DNA of 64,000 bases from Gryllotalpicola daejeonensis (GTDB taxonomy: Bacteria; Actinomycetota; Actinomycetes; Actinomycetales; Microbacteriaceae), in contig NZ_BAABBV010000002.1 in assembly GCF_039538145.1 (NCBI RefSeq), positions 434,001 to 498,000 of the forward strand, written 5' to 3'. Shown piece by piece: positions 43,388 through 54,207 of the stretch. A program made the position numbers and the translations under genes. The notes beneath the pieces are model-generated. The model ran no database searches. It had not been told where the DNA came from and saw only the letters and a program-made list of their open reading frames with translations. Each line of letters starts with the position of its first letter. Positions within the stretch are counted from its first letter, which is position 1.

Positions 43388-44538
43388 GCGGCGGCCTGCA
43401 CAACCGCCGTGGCCAGCATCGCCTCGAGCGCGAGCGTCGGGTTCACGTTGGCGTCGATGCGGGAGCGGGATTCCGCGATGGCATCCATCATCTTCAGCGT
43501 GTGCGCCGGGCTGGTCGCCCGCGCGATCTCGCCGAGCGCCGCCTCGCGCTCGCGATTCACGAGCGGGGCCTCGCTGCCGAGCTGCAGCATCAGCACGTCG
43601 CGGTAGAGCGACAGCAGATCGACGAGAATCCGATCGAGTCCGTCGCGCAGGCTGCGCGTCGCCCGCCGCTTCTGGTCTTCCTCGAGCGCACGCAGTTGCG
43701 CGCGCAGCGCCGGCGGAATCGTGCCGCCCGGCTCGACGCCGAGCGATCTGAGCGCGTGCTCGCGCTCTTCCGCGTCGCGCTCTGCGGTGATCGCCTTGCC
43801 GTCTTCCGTGGCGATCTGCACCAGCCGCGCCGCGCCGAGCACCGCGGCCGAGATCGAGCGGATGCCGAGGACGAGGTCGAGCGTCTCGTCTCGGCGCGCC
43901 CGCGCATCGGCGTTCGTCGCGAGGCGCCTGGCCATGCCGATGTGCGACTGCGCATGTCGGGCCGCTTGCTCGGCGAGCCCCGGCTCGATGCCGTCGCGAT
44001 GCACGAGAAGCTCGGCGACGTCGGCAATGGTGGGAACCGTGAGCCGCACGGTGCGCACCCGCGAGCGGATCGTCGGCAGCAGATCGGCGTCGCTCGGCGC
44101 GCACAGCACCCAGACCGTGCGCTCGGGCGGCTCTTCGAGCGACTTGAGCAGCAGGTTGCTGGTGCGCTCGGTCATGCGGTCGGCGTCTTCGATGACGAGC
44201 ACGCGGTAGCGGCCGGCCGACGGCGAGTACTGCGCAGAGCGCACCAGCTCGCGCACCTCGTCGATCGTGATGATGACCTTCTCGGTCGCGAGCACAGAGA
44301 GGTCGGGGTGGGTGCGCGCCTGCACCTGACGGTCGGTCAGCTCGTCACCGTCGGGACCCGCATGGCTGAGCAGCGCGCTCGCGAACGCGAACGCGAGGTT
44401 CGAACGGCCGGAGCCGGGCGGCCCGGTCAAGAGCCAGGCGTGGGTCATCGAGTTGCCCTGACCGGGGTCGGCGCCCGCTGCGGCGCGCAGCACCGCGATC
44501 GCTTCCCGCTGCCCCGTCAGCTCAGCCCACACGCTCAT
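43384..44538 (-). CDS. holB: DNA polymerase III subunit delta prime
   Basis: A clamp-loader subunit of 384 residues. It has the AAA+ P-loop region LLTGPPGSGRSNLAFA (imperfect Walker A, normal for delta prime), the Walker B-like VLVIEDADRM and the segment LLKSLEEPPERTVW with the following sensor region LPTIRSRVRTVRL. The order topA-tmk-holB is conserved in actinobacteria. Twelve bp separate it from tmk. Confidence 0.94.
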   Translation of the reverse strand: MSVWAELTGQREAIAVLRAAAGADPGQGNSMTHAWLLTGPPGSGRSNLAFAFASALLSHAGPDGDELTDRQVQARTHPDLSVLATEKVIITIDEVRELVRSAQYSPSAGRYRVLVIEDADRMTERTSNLLLKSLEEPPERTVWVLCAPSDADLLPTIRSRVRTVRLTVPTIADVAELLVHRDGIEPGLAEQAARHAQSHIGMARRLATNADARARRDETLDLVLGIRSISAAVLGAARLVQIATEDGKAITAERDAEEREHALRSLGVEPGGTIPPALRAQLRALEEDQKRRATRSLRDGLDRILVDLLSLYRDVLMLQLGSEAPLVNREREAALGEIARATSPAHTLKMMDAIAESRSRIDANVNPTLALEAMLATAVVQAAA

Positions 44539-44549
44539 CGCGACTCAGG

Positions 44550-45197
44550 CTACCCGGCGCCGCCGACAGTCCCCGAAGTTCCCAACAGACCCGTAACCCG
44601 CTCTCGGATCGCCGCCGCGAGCTCGTCGGCCGGCCGCGTCGCGTCGAGCACCAGCCAGCGCTCGGGCTGCGCCGCCGCGATTTCCAGGTATGCCTCGCGA
44701 ATGCGCCTGCTGAACTCGACCGCCTCTGCCTCGATGCGGTCGAAGACCTTCTGCGCGGCGTCGATGCGCTCGCGCGCGACCCCGGGGTCGAGGTCGAGCA
44801 GCACGGTCAGCTCGGGGTAGAGACCCTCGGTCGCCCACTCAGACAGGCGGCGCACCTCGACCGGGTCGAGCACCCGCCCCGCGCCCTGAAACGCCACCGA
44901 CGAGTCGATGTAGCGATCTTGGATCACGATCTCGCCGCGCTCGAGCGCAGGGCGCACCTTCGTCGCGATGTGGTGAGCACGGTCGGCGGCGAAGAGCAGA
45001 GCCTCGGCGCGCGGCGCGATGTCACCGCGGTGGTGCAGCACGATGTCGCGCACGAGCTGCCCGACCTCGGTGCCGCCGGGTTCTCTCGTCGCGACGACCG
45101 TGTGTCCGGCATCCGTCAGCCACTCGGCCAGAGCCTCGAGCTGCGTGGTCTTGCCCGACCCGTCGAGGCCCTCGATCGTGAGGTACAGCCCGCTCAC
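44550..45197 (-). CDS. tmk: thymidylate kinase
   Basis: Phosphorylates dTMP to dTDP. The 215 residues have the P-loop EGLDGSGKTTQ, the DR(Y/H) motif in IVIQDRYIDSSVAFQG and the lid region with several Arg around DPGVARERIDAAQ. It overlaps the topA stop by 4 bp and precedes holB. Confidence 0.96.
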   Translation of the reverse strand: MSGLYLTIEGLDGSGKTTQLEALAEWLTDAGHTVVATREPGGTEVGQLVRDIVLHHRGDIAPRAEALLFAADRAHHIATKVRPALERGEIVIQDRYIDSSVAFQGAGRVLDPVEVRRLSEWATEGLYPELTVLLDLDPGVARERIDAAQKVFDRIEAEAVEFSRRIREAYLEIAAAQPERWLVLDATRPADELAAAIRERVTGLLGTSGTVGGAG

Positions 45198-47950
45198 TTC
45201 TTGGCTCGGCTGCGCGCGGTCGTGGTCTTCTTCGGCGCGGTCGACGAGGTGCGCCGCGCGGGCTTCTTCGCGGGGCCCTTTGCGCGCTTGTCGGCGAGCA
45301 GCTGCACGGCGCGGGCGAAGTCGACCGCTTCCACGTCTTCGCCGCGCGGGATCGTGGCGTTCGTCTCGCCATCGGTGACGTAGGGCCCGAAGCGGCCGTC
45401 GCGCACGCGGATCGGCTTGCCGCTGACCGGGTCTGCCTCGAACTCCTTCAGCGCGCTCGATGCGCGGCGGGCGCCGTACTTCGGCTGCGCGAACAGCTCG
45501 AGCGCCTCGGGAAGGGTGATCTCGAAGATCTGGTCCTCGCCGTTCGGCAGGCTGCGCGTGTCGGTGCCCTTCTTGAGGTACGCGCCGTAGCGGCCGTTCG
45601 CCGCGAGGATCTCTTCGCCCGACTCCGGGTCGTTGCCCACGACTCGTGGCAGCGAGAGCAGCTTGAGGGCCGTGTCGAGGTCGATCGTGTCGACGCTCAT
45701 ACTCTTGAAGAGCGAAGCGGTACGCGGTTTGGGCGCGGCCCCCTTCTTGGTCGCGCGCTTCTTGGGCTTCGCCTCATCGGATGCCTCGGCGACGGTCTCG
45801 TCCGAAGTCGCCTCTTCCGGCATCACCTCAGTGACGTACGGGCCGTAGCGCCCGTCCTTCGCGACGATCTGCTTGCCATCCGCCAGCGTGCCGAGCACTC
45901 GATCGGACTGCTCGGGCGCCTCGGCCAGCTCGCGCGCCTTCTCGGGCGTCAGCTCGTCGGGTGCGAGACCTTCCGGGATGTTGACGCGACGGGGTGCTGC
46001 GTCGGGCCCGGCGTTCGGGTCGACGACCTCCAGGTACGGGCCGTACTTGCCGATGCGCAGCGTGATCTGGTCGTCAATGCGCACCGAGTTGATCTCGCGC
46101 GCGTCGATCTCGCCGAGGTTGTCGACGACACCCCGCAGCCCCTTGTGGGCATCCGTGCCGAAATAGAAGCCCTTGAGCCATTCGCGGCCCTCGTCCGCGC
46201 CGTTCGCGATGTTGTCGAGGTCGTTCTCGAGGTCGGCGGTGAAGTCGTATTCGACCAGGTCGCCGAAGTGGTCCTCGAGCAGCTTCACGACCGAGAACGC
46301 GATCCAGTTCGGCACCAGCGCCTGCCCGCGCAGGGTCACGTAGCCGCGGTCGATGATCGTCGAGATGATCTGCGCGTACGTCGACGGGCGGCCGACGCCC
46401 AGCTCTTCGAGCGCCTTGACGAGGGATGCCTCGGTATAGCGCGGCGGCGGCGTGGTCTCGTGGCCCTTGGCCTCGACCCCAGCGTTCTCGAGCGCCTGTC
46501 CGACCGCGAGAGGCGGCAGCTTCGCCTCGGCGGCGTTGTCGCTGTTGCGCTCCTCGTCGCGGCCCTCTTCGTAGGCGTGCAGGAAGCCGCGGAAGGTGAT
46601 GACGGTTCCCGACGCCGCGAACTCGGCGACGGTGCCGTCGAGTTCGCCGCCCGAGACCTTCGCCTCGATGGCGACCGACGCCGTCGAGCCCTTCGCATCG
46701 GCCATCTGGCTCGCGACCGTGCGCTTCCAGATCAGGTCGTAGAGCTTGAAGTCGTTGGCCGAGAGCGCCGAGCGCACCTGGTCTGGCGTGCGGAACGTCT
46801 CGCCGGAGGGGCGGATCGCCTCGTGCGCCTCTTGCGCGTTCTTGGATTTGCCGGTGTACACCCGCGGCTTCTCGGGCACGGTGTCGGCGCCGTAGAGCGA
46901 CGCCGCCTGCGCGCGCGCAGCCTTCGTCGCCTGCTGAGAGAGCGAGGGCGAGTCGGTGCGCATGTAGGTGATGTAGCCGTTCTCGTACAGAGACTGCGCG
47001 ACGCTCATCGTCTGGCGCGCGCTGAAGCGCAGCTTGCGCGCGGCTTCCTGCTGCAGCGTCGAGGTGGTGAACGGCGCGGCGGGCCGGCGCGAGTACGGCT
47101 TCGACTCGACCTTCGACACCGTGACGGTCGTCGAGTCGGCGCGAAGAGCCTCCGCGAGCGCGGTGGCCGTCTGCTCATTGAGCTGCGTGACCTTGCCGGT
47201 GAGCTTGCCGGAGTCGTCGAAGTCGCGCCCCTGCGCGATGCGGGTGCCGTCGAGGCGCTGCAGGCGCGCCTCGAACGGCGCCGTCGCCTCGTCGGGCGTG
47301 AACTGCGCGGTCAGGTCCCAGTAGCTCGCGGCGACGAACGCCAGGCGCTCACGCTCACGGTCGACCACGAGGCGCGTGGCGGGCGACTGCACGCGGCCGG
47401 CCGACAGCCCTGGGGCGACCTTGCGCCACAGCACGGGGCTCACCTCGTAGCCGTAGAGACGGTCGAGCACCCGCCGCGTCTCCTGCGCGTCGACGAGCTC
47501 CATGTTGAGGTCGCGGGTGTGGTCGCGCGCTGCCTCGATGGCCTCGCGGGTGATCTCGTGGAAGACCATGCGCTTGACCGGAACCTTGGGGTTCAGCACT
47601 TCGCGCAGGTGCCACGCGATGGCCTCCCCCTCGCGGTCTTCATCTGTTGCGAGGATGAGCTCGTCGGCGTTCTTGAGCTCGCGCTTCAGATCGCTGACGA
47701 CCTTGGCCTTGCCGCCCGAGACGACGTAGATCGGCTTGAAGCCGTTGTCGACGTCGACGCCGAACTTGCCGAGCGCGCCCTTCTTCTGGTCCGCCGGCAG
47801 GTCCTTCGGTTCGATCAGGTCGCGGATGTGCCCGACGGAAGCCATCACCGTGTAGCCGTCGCCGAGGTACTGCGCGATCGACTTGACCTTCGTCGGCGAC
47901 TCGACGATGACCAGCTTCTTGTTGCTCGGCAAGAGACTCCCTTTTCCCAT
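45194..47950 (-). CDS. topA: DNA topoisomerase I
   Basis: Relaxes negative supercoils by single-strand passage. The 918 residues begin with the TOPRIM domain (VIVESPTKVKSI; DEDREGEAIAWH), then the active-site tyrosine region YITYMRTDSPSLSQQA near residue 320. The C-terminal part has repeated GRYGPYV-type units (GRYGPYVTEV, GRYGAYLKKG, GRFGPYVTDG) and ends in a Lys/Ala-rich basic tail. It lacks the Cys zinc fingers of E. coli TopA, as in other actinobacteria. ATG 47950 is used; an in-frame TTG at 47932-47930, preceded by AAAGGGAG, may be the true start. Confidence 0.95.
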   Translation of the reverse strand: MGKGSLLPSNKKLVIVESPTKVKSIAQYLGDGYTVMASVGHIRDLIEPKDLPADQKKGALGKFGVDVDNGFKPIYVVSGGKAKVVSDLKRELKNADELILATDEDREGEAIAWHLREVLNPKVPVKRMVFHEITREAIEAARDHTRDLNMELVDAQETRRVLDRLYGYEVSPVLWRKVAPGLSAGRVQSPATRLVVDRERERLAFVAASYWDLTAQFTPDEATAPFEARLQRLDGTRIAQGRDFDDSGKLTGKVTQLNEQTATALAEALRADSTTVTVSKVESKPYSRRPAAPFTTSTLQQEAARKLRFSARQTMSVAQSLYENGYITYMRTDSPSLSQQATKAARAQAASLYGADTVPEKPRVYTGKSKNAQEAHEAIRPSGETFRTPDQVRSALSANDFKLYDLIWKRTVASQMADAKGSTASVAIEAKVSGGELDGTVAEFAASGTVITFRGFLHAYEEGRDEERNSDNAAEAKLPPLAVGQALENAGVEAKGHETTPPPRYTEASLVKALEELGVGRPSTYAQIISTIIDRGYVTLRGQALVPNWIAFSVVKLLEDHFGDLVEYDFTADLENDLDNIANGADEGREWLKGFYFGTDAHKGLRGVVDNLGEIDAREINSVRIDDQITLRIGKYGPYLEVVDPNAGPDAAPRRVNIPEGLAPDELTPEKARELAEAPEQSDRVLGTLADGKQIVAKDGRYGPYVTEVMPEEATSDETVAEASDEAKPKKRATKKGAAPKPRTASLFKSMSVDTIDLDTALKLLSLPRVVGNDPESGEEILAANGRYGAYLKKGTDTRSLPNGEDQIFEITLPEALELFAQPKYGARRASSALKEFEADPVSGKPIRVRDGRFGPYVTDGETNATIPRGEDVEAVDFARAVQLLADKRAKGPAKKPARRTSSTAPKKTTTARSRAKK

Positions 47951-47964
47951 CTGCGGGGGTTGTT

Positions 47965-47976
47965 CCTATATATAGG
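47965..47976. promoter_or_regulatory. topA promoter region, CCTATATATAGG
   Basis: A 12-bp AT-rich palindrome 15 bp upstream of the topA start, in an otherwise GC-rich region. It probably contains the -10 element. Confidence 0.45.
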
Positions 47977-48091
47977 CGCGCCGTTGAGCCTTTGCAGGCT
48001 GAGGATACACACACCCTGTGCGCACGATCCTCGTAATTCGCCGTTTGCCATGGGGGTTGCCGCTTCCGCCGTGCTGAGCACAATGGGCCCC

Positions 48092-48334
48092 ATGGGTACA
48101 GCAACGGCAGGCGGCACCTACACCGCGAAACTGCTCGACGGCCCGCTTGAGGGCAGGACCGTCGCGGCGAAGTTCCTCGACAACGGCACACCGCAGGGGC
48201 GCATCGTGCTCCCCGCGAATGACCGCGGCAAGAAGTATGTCTACCGCCGCAACGGCGACATCAGCGAATTCGCCGATGGCACCGGCGCGCCGGGTGCCGT
48301 CGACTACGCGTATTTCGGCGCCGAGTTCGACTAG
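48092..48334 (+). CDS. small conserved-looking hypothetical protein
   Basis: 80 residues from ATG 48092 (ATG 48083 also possible). The sequence GGTYTAKLLDGPLEGRTV and the later AVDYAYFGAEFD suggest a compact beta-strand protein. It faces topA across a divergent promoter and converges on the Tad operon. No function is recognised. The very long open frame extending upstream is antisense to topA and was not used. Confidence 0.6.
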   Translation: MGTATAGGTYTAKLLDGPLEGRTVAAKFLDNGTPQGRIVLPANDRGKKYVYRRNGDISEFADGTGAPGAVDYAYFGAEFD

Positions 48335-48360
48335 CACGAGCGGGGCTCGCGGCCGCGTGG

Positions 48361-48729
48361 TCACGGCGTGCCGGGCGGCCCGGCGCGGGCGCGAGCCGTG
48401 AGCTCGAACCGTGACCAGTTGCGTGAGACGCTGACGACGGCAACGAGGCCGTCCGTCTCGCAGGACGCGAGGGATGCCTGATCGAGCGCCGCCGCCCGCT
48501 CGGCGTTCTCGCACGCGAAGCCCGCAGCGCGCCCTGAGAGCGTGTCGGCCGCGGCGAGCGCCGCCGCGTCCGCCGCGGACTGCGCTGTCTGTTGCGCTGC
48601 GAGAGCGCCGAGCGCGACCAGCCCGGCCCCGGTGACGAGCGTGACCGCACCGAGCACGGCTACGCCGAGTACGGTGCCGGAGCCGCGCTCGTTCGCGATG
48701 ACGCTCCCCCGGCACCCCCGGCGGCTCAC
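48361..48729 (-). CDS. TadE-like membrane-anchored protein (Rv3654c-like)
   Basis: 122 residues with a single N-terminal membrane segment after ERGSGTVLGVAVLGAVTLV, then AAQQTAQSAADAAALAAADT, typical of TadE/TadG pilus-associated proteins. GTG 48729 overlaps the stop of the previous gene (GTGA). Last gene of the Tad operon. It corresponds in place and size to Rv3654c of the mycobacterial cluster. Confidence 0.78.
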   Translation of the reverse strand: MSRRGCRGSVIANERGSGTVLGVAVLGAVTLVTGAGLVALGALAAQQTAQSAADAAALAAADTLSGRAAGFACENAERAAALDQASLASCETDGLVAVVSVSRNWSRFELTARARAGPPGTP

Positions 48730-49118
48730 CCGCCCGGCCCCGGGGTCGATGCGAGCGCGCAGTCGCGCGCCGACGGCGCGAATGATCCGAGGCCGACCGG
48801 CCCGAACCGGGCGGGGCGCGTGAGCGCGACGCACACGAACGCTCCGTCGGTGCTCTGCGCGAGCGCGGCGCCCGGCGCCGCCGAGACCACCTGCGCCCGG
48901 ACGGCGCCAGGGTCGTCGCCCCGGGCAAGCATCCGCGCCCCGCTCGCCGCCAGCGAGCCGAGTGCGACCTGCTGACCGATCACGTTCACCGCCCCCAGGC
49001 AGAGCGCCAGCACGAGCATCACGCTGGGCAGCACGACGGCGAACTCGGCGGTCACCGTGCCGCGCTCGCCGTCGTGCAGCGCGTAGCCTGCTGCCTCAGC
49101 TTCCGACCGTGAGCGCAC
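48726..49118 (-). CDS. TadE-family pseudopilin
   Basis: About 130 residues: a short N terminus, then ERGTVTAEFAVVLPSVMLVL (Glu at the fifth position of the pilin-like helix), a membrane segment and an extracytoplasmic domain with two Cys. It is probably cut by a prepilin peptidase and assembles with the Flp-like protein. The start (GTG 49118) overlaps the Flp gene by 23 bp and has a weak ribosome site, so it could lie a few codons downstream. Confidence 0.78.
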   Translation of the reverse strand: MRSRSEAEAAGYALHDGERGTVTAEFAVVLPSVMLVLALCLGAVNVIGQQVALGSLAASGARMLARGDDPGAVRAQVVSAAPGAALAQSTDGAFVCVALTRPARFGPVGLGSFAPSARDCALASTPGPGG

Positions 49119-49290
49119 GGTGCACCAGGTCGGTGAGCATGCCGCGCACCTCGTCACCCTTGAGGATGACGACGAGCAGCCCGGCGAAGCCGACGGCTGC
49201 CATGGTGGCGACGACGTACTCGGCGGTGGCGGAGCCGGCCTCGTCGGTGAGCCGGCGCGCACGTGCCCAGATGATGCGGATGAAATCCAT
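49096..49290 (-). CDS. Flp-type pilin (DUF4244)
   Basis: A 64-residue structural pilin: a short basic leader, the cleavage and Glu-Tyr region GSATAEYVVATMAAVGFAGL, one membrane helix and a short tail. ATG 49290 follows GGAAG. The longer open frame upstream was rejected because it runs back into spacer sequence. It follows the TadB-TadC gene after 136 bp, so it may have its own promoter, as expected for an abundant pilin. Confidence 0.85.
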   Translation of the reverse strand: MDFIRIIWARARRLTDEAGSATAEYVVATMAAVGFAGLLVVILKGDEVRGMLTDLVHRALTVGS

Positions 49291-49426
49291 CAGTTCTTCC
49301 CTCTCGATTCCCGGCGCGGGTGAGTCGATGCTGGCGCGGACGGCCGACCGCGCGCGGCACCGCGCGCTCCGAACCCGGGACAACGGCGGCCGGCTTCGGC
49401 CTGTGGACGGCGAGTTCCCTCATGCA

Positions 49427-50491
49427 TCACCCGAAATGGATGCCCGTGCCGGACAGCAGCGCCACCAGCACCGGCACCACCCCCAGCAGCATGAACGCCG
49501 GCAGCACGCAGACCGCGAGCGGCACGACCAGGCGCACGGCGACGGATGCCGCCGCCGCACGACCCGCCGCATCGGCATCCGCCCGGCGGCGCTCGGCTTC
49601 GGCGACGAGCAGCCCGATGGTCGGCGCTCCCGCGCGCGCAGCGAGCTCGAGCACACCGTCGACCGCCTCCTCGTCGGCGTCGAGCGCCTCGCCGCCGAGG
49701 AACGGCGCGTGCTCGCGCAGTGCGGATGCCGCAAGCTGACGTGCCCGACCGACCGGCGCCCCCGACCCCATCGCCACGGCCACCAGCTCGGGCAGGAGGC
49801 CGGGCACGAGCTCCTGCGGCTCGGCGGCCGCGAGCAGCCGGCCGCTCCAGCGCCGCGCACCGACCATGAGCGCGATGCCGCCGCCGAGGCAAGCCCACCC
49901 GACCGGAGTCGCCGCCAGCACATGCACTGTGTCGAACCCCAGCATTGCGCCGAACCCGAGCGCCACGAGCGGTAGAAGCCCGACGAGCCGCGCCGTCGCG
50001 CGCGGCCCGGCGAAGGCGACTCCCAGTTCGCGATGCAGGGCGGCTGCGCGGCGGATGCCCGCGGCGAAGCTCTGCAGCGCCGCAGCCGGTGGAGCGCCTG
50101 AGCTCATCGCCACCGACCAGGTCGCGGCGAACAGCCCCCAGGCGACGGCTCGGTGCCGTGCCGCCCCGAACGGTGGCGTCTGGGTGCACTCGGCCGTGAT
50201 CGCCGCGGCGACATCGCCCGCGCGCTGAGCCGTCACTGCGGCGGCGGAGAGGACGGCGTCGGAGAGCTCCTTTCGAGACGCGCGCTCCGCAGGCTTCGCG
50301 CGCTCCTCAAGGAGCGGGGTCGCCGCGCGCTCCGCAGGCTCCGCGCGCTCCCCAGGCTTCGCGCGCGGCTCGAGAGTCCGAGGGCCCAGGAATCCCCACG
50401 CACGCTCGGGCGTCACGCCCGCCGCGAGCAGCACGGCGAGTCGCTGCGCGATCGCGGCGACCTCATCGAGAGCATCGGCGACGCCCGTCAT
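49427..50491 (-). CDS. TadB-TadC fusion, Tad secretion membrane platform
   Basis: 354 residues carrying two T2SSF-like halves that are normally separate proteins. The first (about 75-215) has AFAGPRATARLVGLLPLVAL and two membrane segments. The second (about 220-354) has LVPGLLPELVAVAMGSGAPV and ends in two membrane segments (LVVPLAVCVLPAFMLLG). Near the N terminus, residues about 38-75 (EPRAKPGERAEPAERA and similar) are read from a hairpin-rich repeat. ATG 50491 overlaps the TadA stop by 4 bp. The platform anchors the ATPase and pilus assembly. Confidence 0.8.
   Translation of the reverse strand: MTGVADALDEVAAIAQRLAVLLAAGVTPERAWGFLGPRTLEPRAKPGERAEPAERAATPLLEERAKPAERASRKELSDAVLSAAAVTAQRAGDVAAAITAECTQTPPFGAARHRAVAWGLFAATWSVAMSSGAPPAAALQSFAAGIRRAAALHRELGVAFAGPRATARLVGLLPLVALGFGAMLGFDTVHVLAATPVGWACLGGGIALMVGARRWSGRLLAAAEPQELVPGLLPELVAVAMGSGAPVGRARQLAASALREHAPFLGGEALDADEEAVDGVLELAARAGAPTIGLLVAEAERRRADADAAGRAAAASVAVRLVVPLAVCVLPAFMLLGVVPVLVALLSGTGIHFG
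50267..50378. repeat. hairpin-rich repeat inside the TadB-TadC gene
   Basis: The unit CTCCTTTCGAGACGCGCGCT begins an inverted repeat closed by CTCAAGGAG at 50314. A second, similar block of GCGCGCTCCGCAGGCT units follows to about 50378. The TTTCGAGACGC part resembles the element at 16272-16358. It is read in frame. Confidence 0.65.
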
Positions 50492-51480
50492 ACGCTCTCC
50501 ATGCGCAAGCGGCCCGCAGCATCCGTCGTCAGCCTGCCCATGGCGGCGATCGCGCGCCGCCCCTCGAACCTCGCCACGTGCACGACCAGATGGATCGCAC
50601 TCGCCGCCTGCCGGGCGACCGCCTCCGCCGAGAGGCCGGCGAGCGCCCCAAGCGCCTCGATGCGAGCCGGCACATCGGCCAGCGAGTTGGCGTGCAGGGT
50701 GCCCGCTCCGCCCTCGTGCCCCGTGTTGAGCGCGGCGAACAGCTCGCGCACCTCTGCGCCGCGGCACTCACCGACGACGAGCCGATCGGGGCGCATCCGC
50801 AGTGCCTCGCGCACCAGCCTCGCGAGACCGATCTCACCCGCCCCCTCCAGGTTCGCGTGCCGAGCTTCGAGCGACACGACGTGGGGATGCCTCACCTGAA
50901 GCTCGGCCAGATCCTCGACGACCACGATCCGCTCGTCTGGCGGTGCGAGCGCCAGCAGCGCCGCGAGCAGGGTCGTCTTGCCAGACCCCGTGGCTCCGGT
51001 GATCAGCAGGTTCCGGCGCGCACCGACCGCGCCGGCCAGCGCCGCGCGCTGAGCTTCGGTGGCCATGCCGGCGGCCGCGAGCTCATCGAGCGACAGCCCG
51101 ACGGTGCGCGGCACCCGGATCGAGATGACCGTGCCGCCGACCGAGACCGGCGGCAGCGCCGCATGCACCCGGATTCCCCCGCCGATGCGCACATCACCGA
51201 GCGGAACAGCTTCGTCCAGGTGGCGGCCGCCGAGCGCGATCAGCCGCACAGCGAGGGCGCGCACCTCCGCCTCGGGCAGCGCTCGCGACGCGTCACGCCG
51301 CAGCCCGGCCCCTTCGTCGAGCCAGATCGCTCCGCCGGGCGCCACAAGCACGTCTGTGACGGTGGCCAGCGCGAGGTACGGCGCGAGCGGCCCGAAGGCG
51401 TCGGCCAGCTCGGGCGCGATCGCGGCCAGAGGCGCGGCCGTGGCCGCGGGGCCGCCCGCCGTCCCAGCCACGTCGGTCAC
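50488..51480 (-). CDS. TadA/CpaF secretion ATPase
   Basis: The ATPase that drives Flp-pilus assembly. It has the Walker A ITGATGSGKTTLL, Walker B-like VVVEDLAELQ, the Asp/His boxes and GECRGAEVRE, with HEGGAGTLHANSLADV. GTG 51480 gives 330 residues. A more natural N terminus, starting GTG 51674 (VIDVPAPAPPDPFVPRRR), is in another frame, and a one-base shift around 51560 would join them into about 395 residues, the usual family length. The true start is therefore open. First gene of the Tad operon. Confidence 0.85.
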   Translation of the reverse strand: MTDVAGTAGGPAATAAPLAAIAPELADAFGPLAPYLALATVTDVLVAPGGAIWLDEGAGLRRDASRALPEAEVRALAVRLIALGGRHLDEAVPLGDVRIGGGIRVHAALPPVSVGGTVISIRVPRTVGLSLDELAAAGMATEAQRAALAGAVGARRNLLITGATGSGKTTLLAALLALAPPDERIVVVEDLAELQVRHPHVVSLEARHANLEGAGEIGLARLVREALRMRPDRLVVGECRGAEVRELFAALNTGHEGGAGTLHANSLADVPARIEALGALAGLSAEAVARQAASAIHLVVHVARFEGRRAIAAMGRLTTDAAGRLRMESV

Positions 51481-51674
51481 GGCCCGCCGGGCCAGCTCCG
51501 ACTCCGCGACCGCCGTCGCCAGCGTGAGCGGCGGCCCGACCGCTCCCCGGTCCCGCCCCGCGCCTTGCTCGATTCCGGGGGCGTCGCCGTCGGGCCGCCG
51601 CGCGACCGGCCCCCGGACTCGCGGCGCCGCGGCACGAAGGGGTCGGGCGGCGCGGGCGCGGGAACATCGATCAC

Positions 51675-52066
51675 GCGAGCACGCTAGGAGCGACCGCAGA
51701 CGGCGTGGGTCGCCCTCTGCTCTGAACCGGGGACGAAGCATCCGCCCCTCACCCTGTGAACGGGAAGAGGCGCCGAACGCGCCTCGAAAAACCGCCGATG
51801 CGACGACCCGGCCGTTAAACAGAAGGGGGCGGCACCAATTGGGGGGAACTGGTGCCGCCACAGCGACGCGATAGTTGGGGGGAACCACGCACGCCGCGAG
51901 CTCGTTGACCGAGCCAGCATCAGTGTACGCGATAGCGCACCAGGTGCAACATATTCAATCGTCGAGGTTCACGCAGGCCGTGGCGTAGGGTCAAAATCAT
52001 CGTGCCTCGCCGGCAACCCCAAGGTTCAGAACCGCCCGAAACTGTCTCGCAAAGGAGCGAACACGC
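51675..52066. promoter_or_regulatory. divergent region between the tad operon and acs
   Basis: No gene. On the minus strand a promoter-like pair TTGCAC-N16-TACACT lies at 51922-51949. Downstream are two copies of GTTCCCCCCAA (plus strand TTGGGGGGAAC at 51839-51849 and 51875-51885). A 10-bp-stem hairpin follows (51828-51859, GGCGGCACCA/TGGTGCCGCC), then CCCTTCTGTTT. This fits a leader with an attenuator for the tad operon. Confidence 0.45.
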
Positions 52067-54040
<1,974 letters not shown>

Positions 54041-54071
54041 CTCGGCGCCGAGCGGCACCCAACAGCCCGAC

Positions 54072-54102
54072 GGGCACACGGGAGTCAGGCTCCCGTGTGC
54101 CC
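54072..54102 (+). terminator. acs terminator
   Basis: Perfect 13-bp arms GGGCACACGGGAG / CTCCCGTGTGCCC with a 5-nt loop, 31 bp after the stop codon. No T tract follows. Confidence 0.8.
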
Positions 54103-54207
54103 CTCGCGGGCTGATGTGCCGCAGAACTTGCCGCTCACAGGCTGATTCCATCCACAATTCGGCCGCTACGGCGCCATGGCCGGAGCGCTGCCGTCATGCT
54201 TCCGGCC

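Noticed and set aside
46145..48091. Very long open frame on the plus strand
   Set aside because: It is antisense to topA, whose motifs are unmistakable; high GC keeps the opposite frame open. Only the last 80 codons (48092-48334) were kept.
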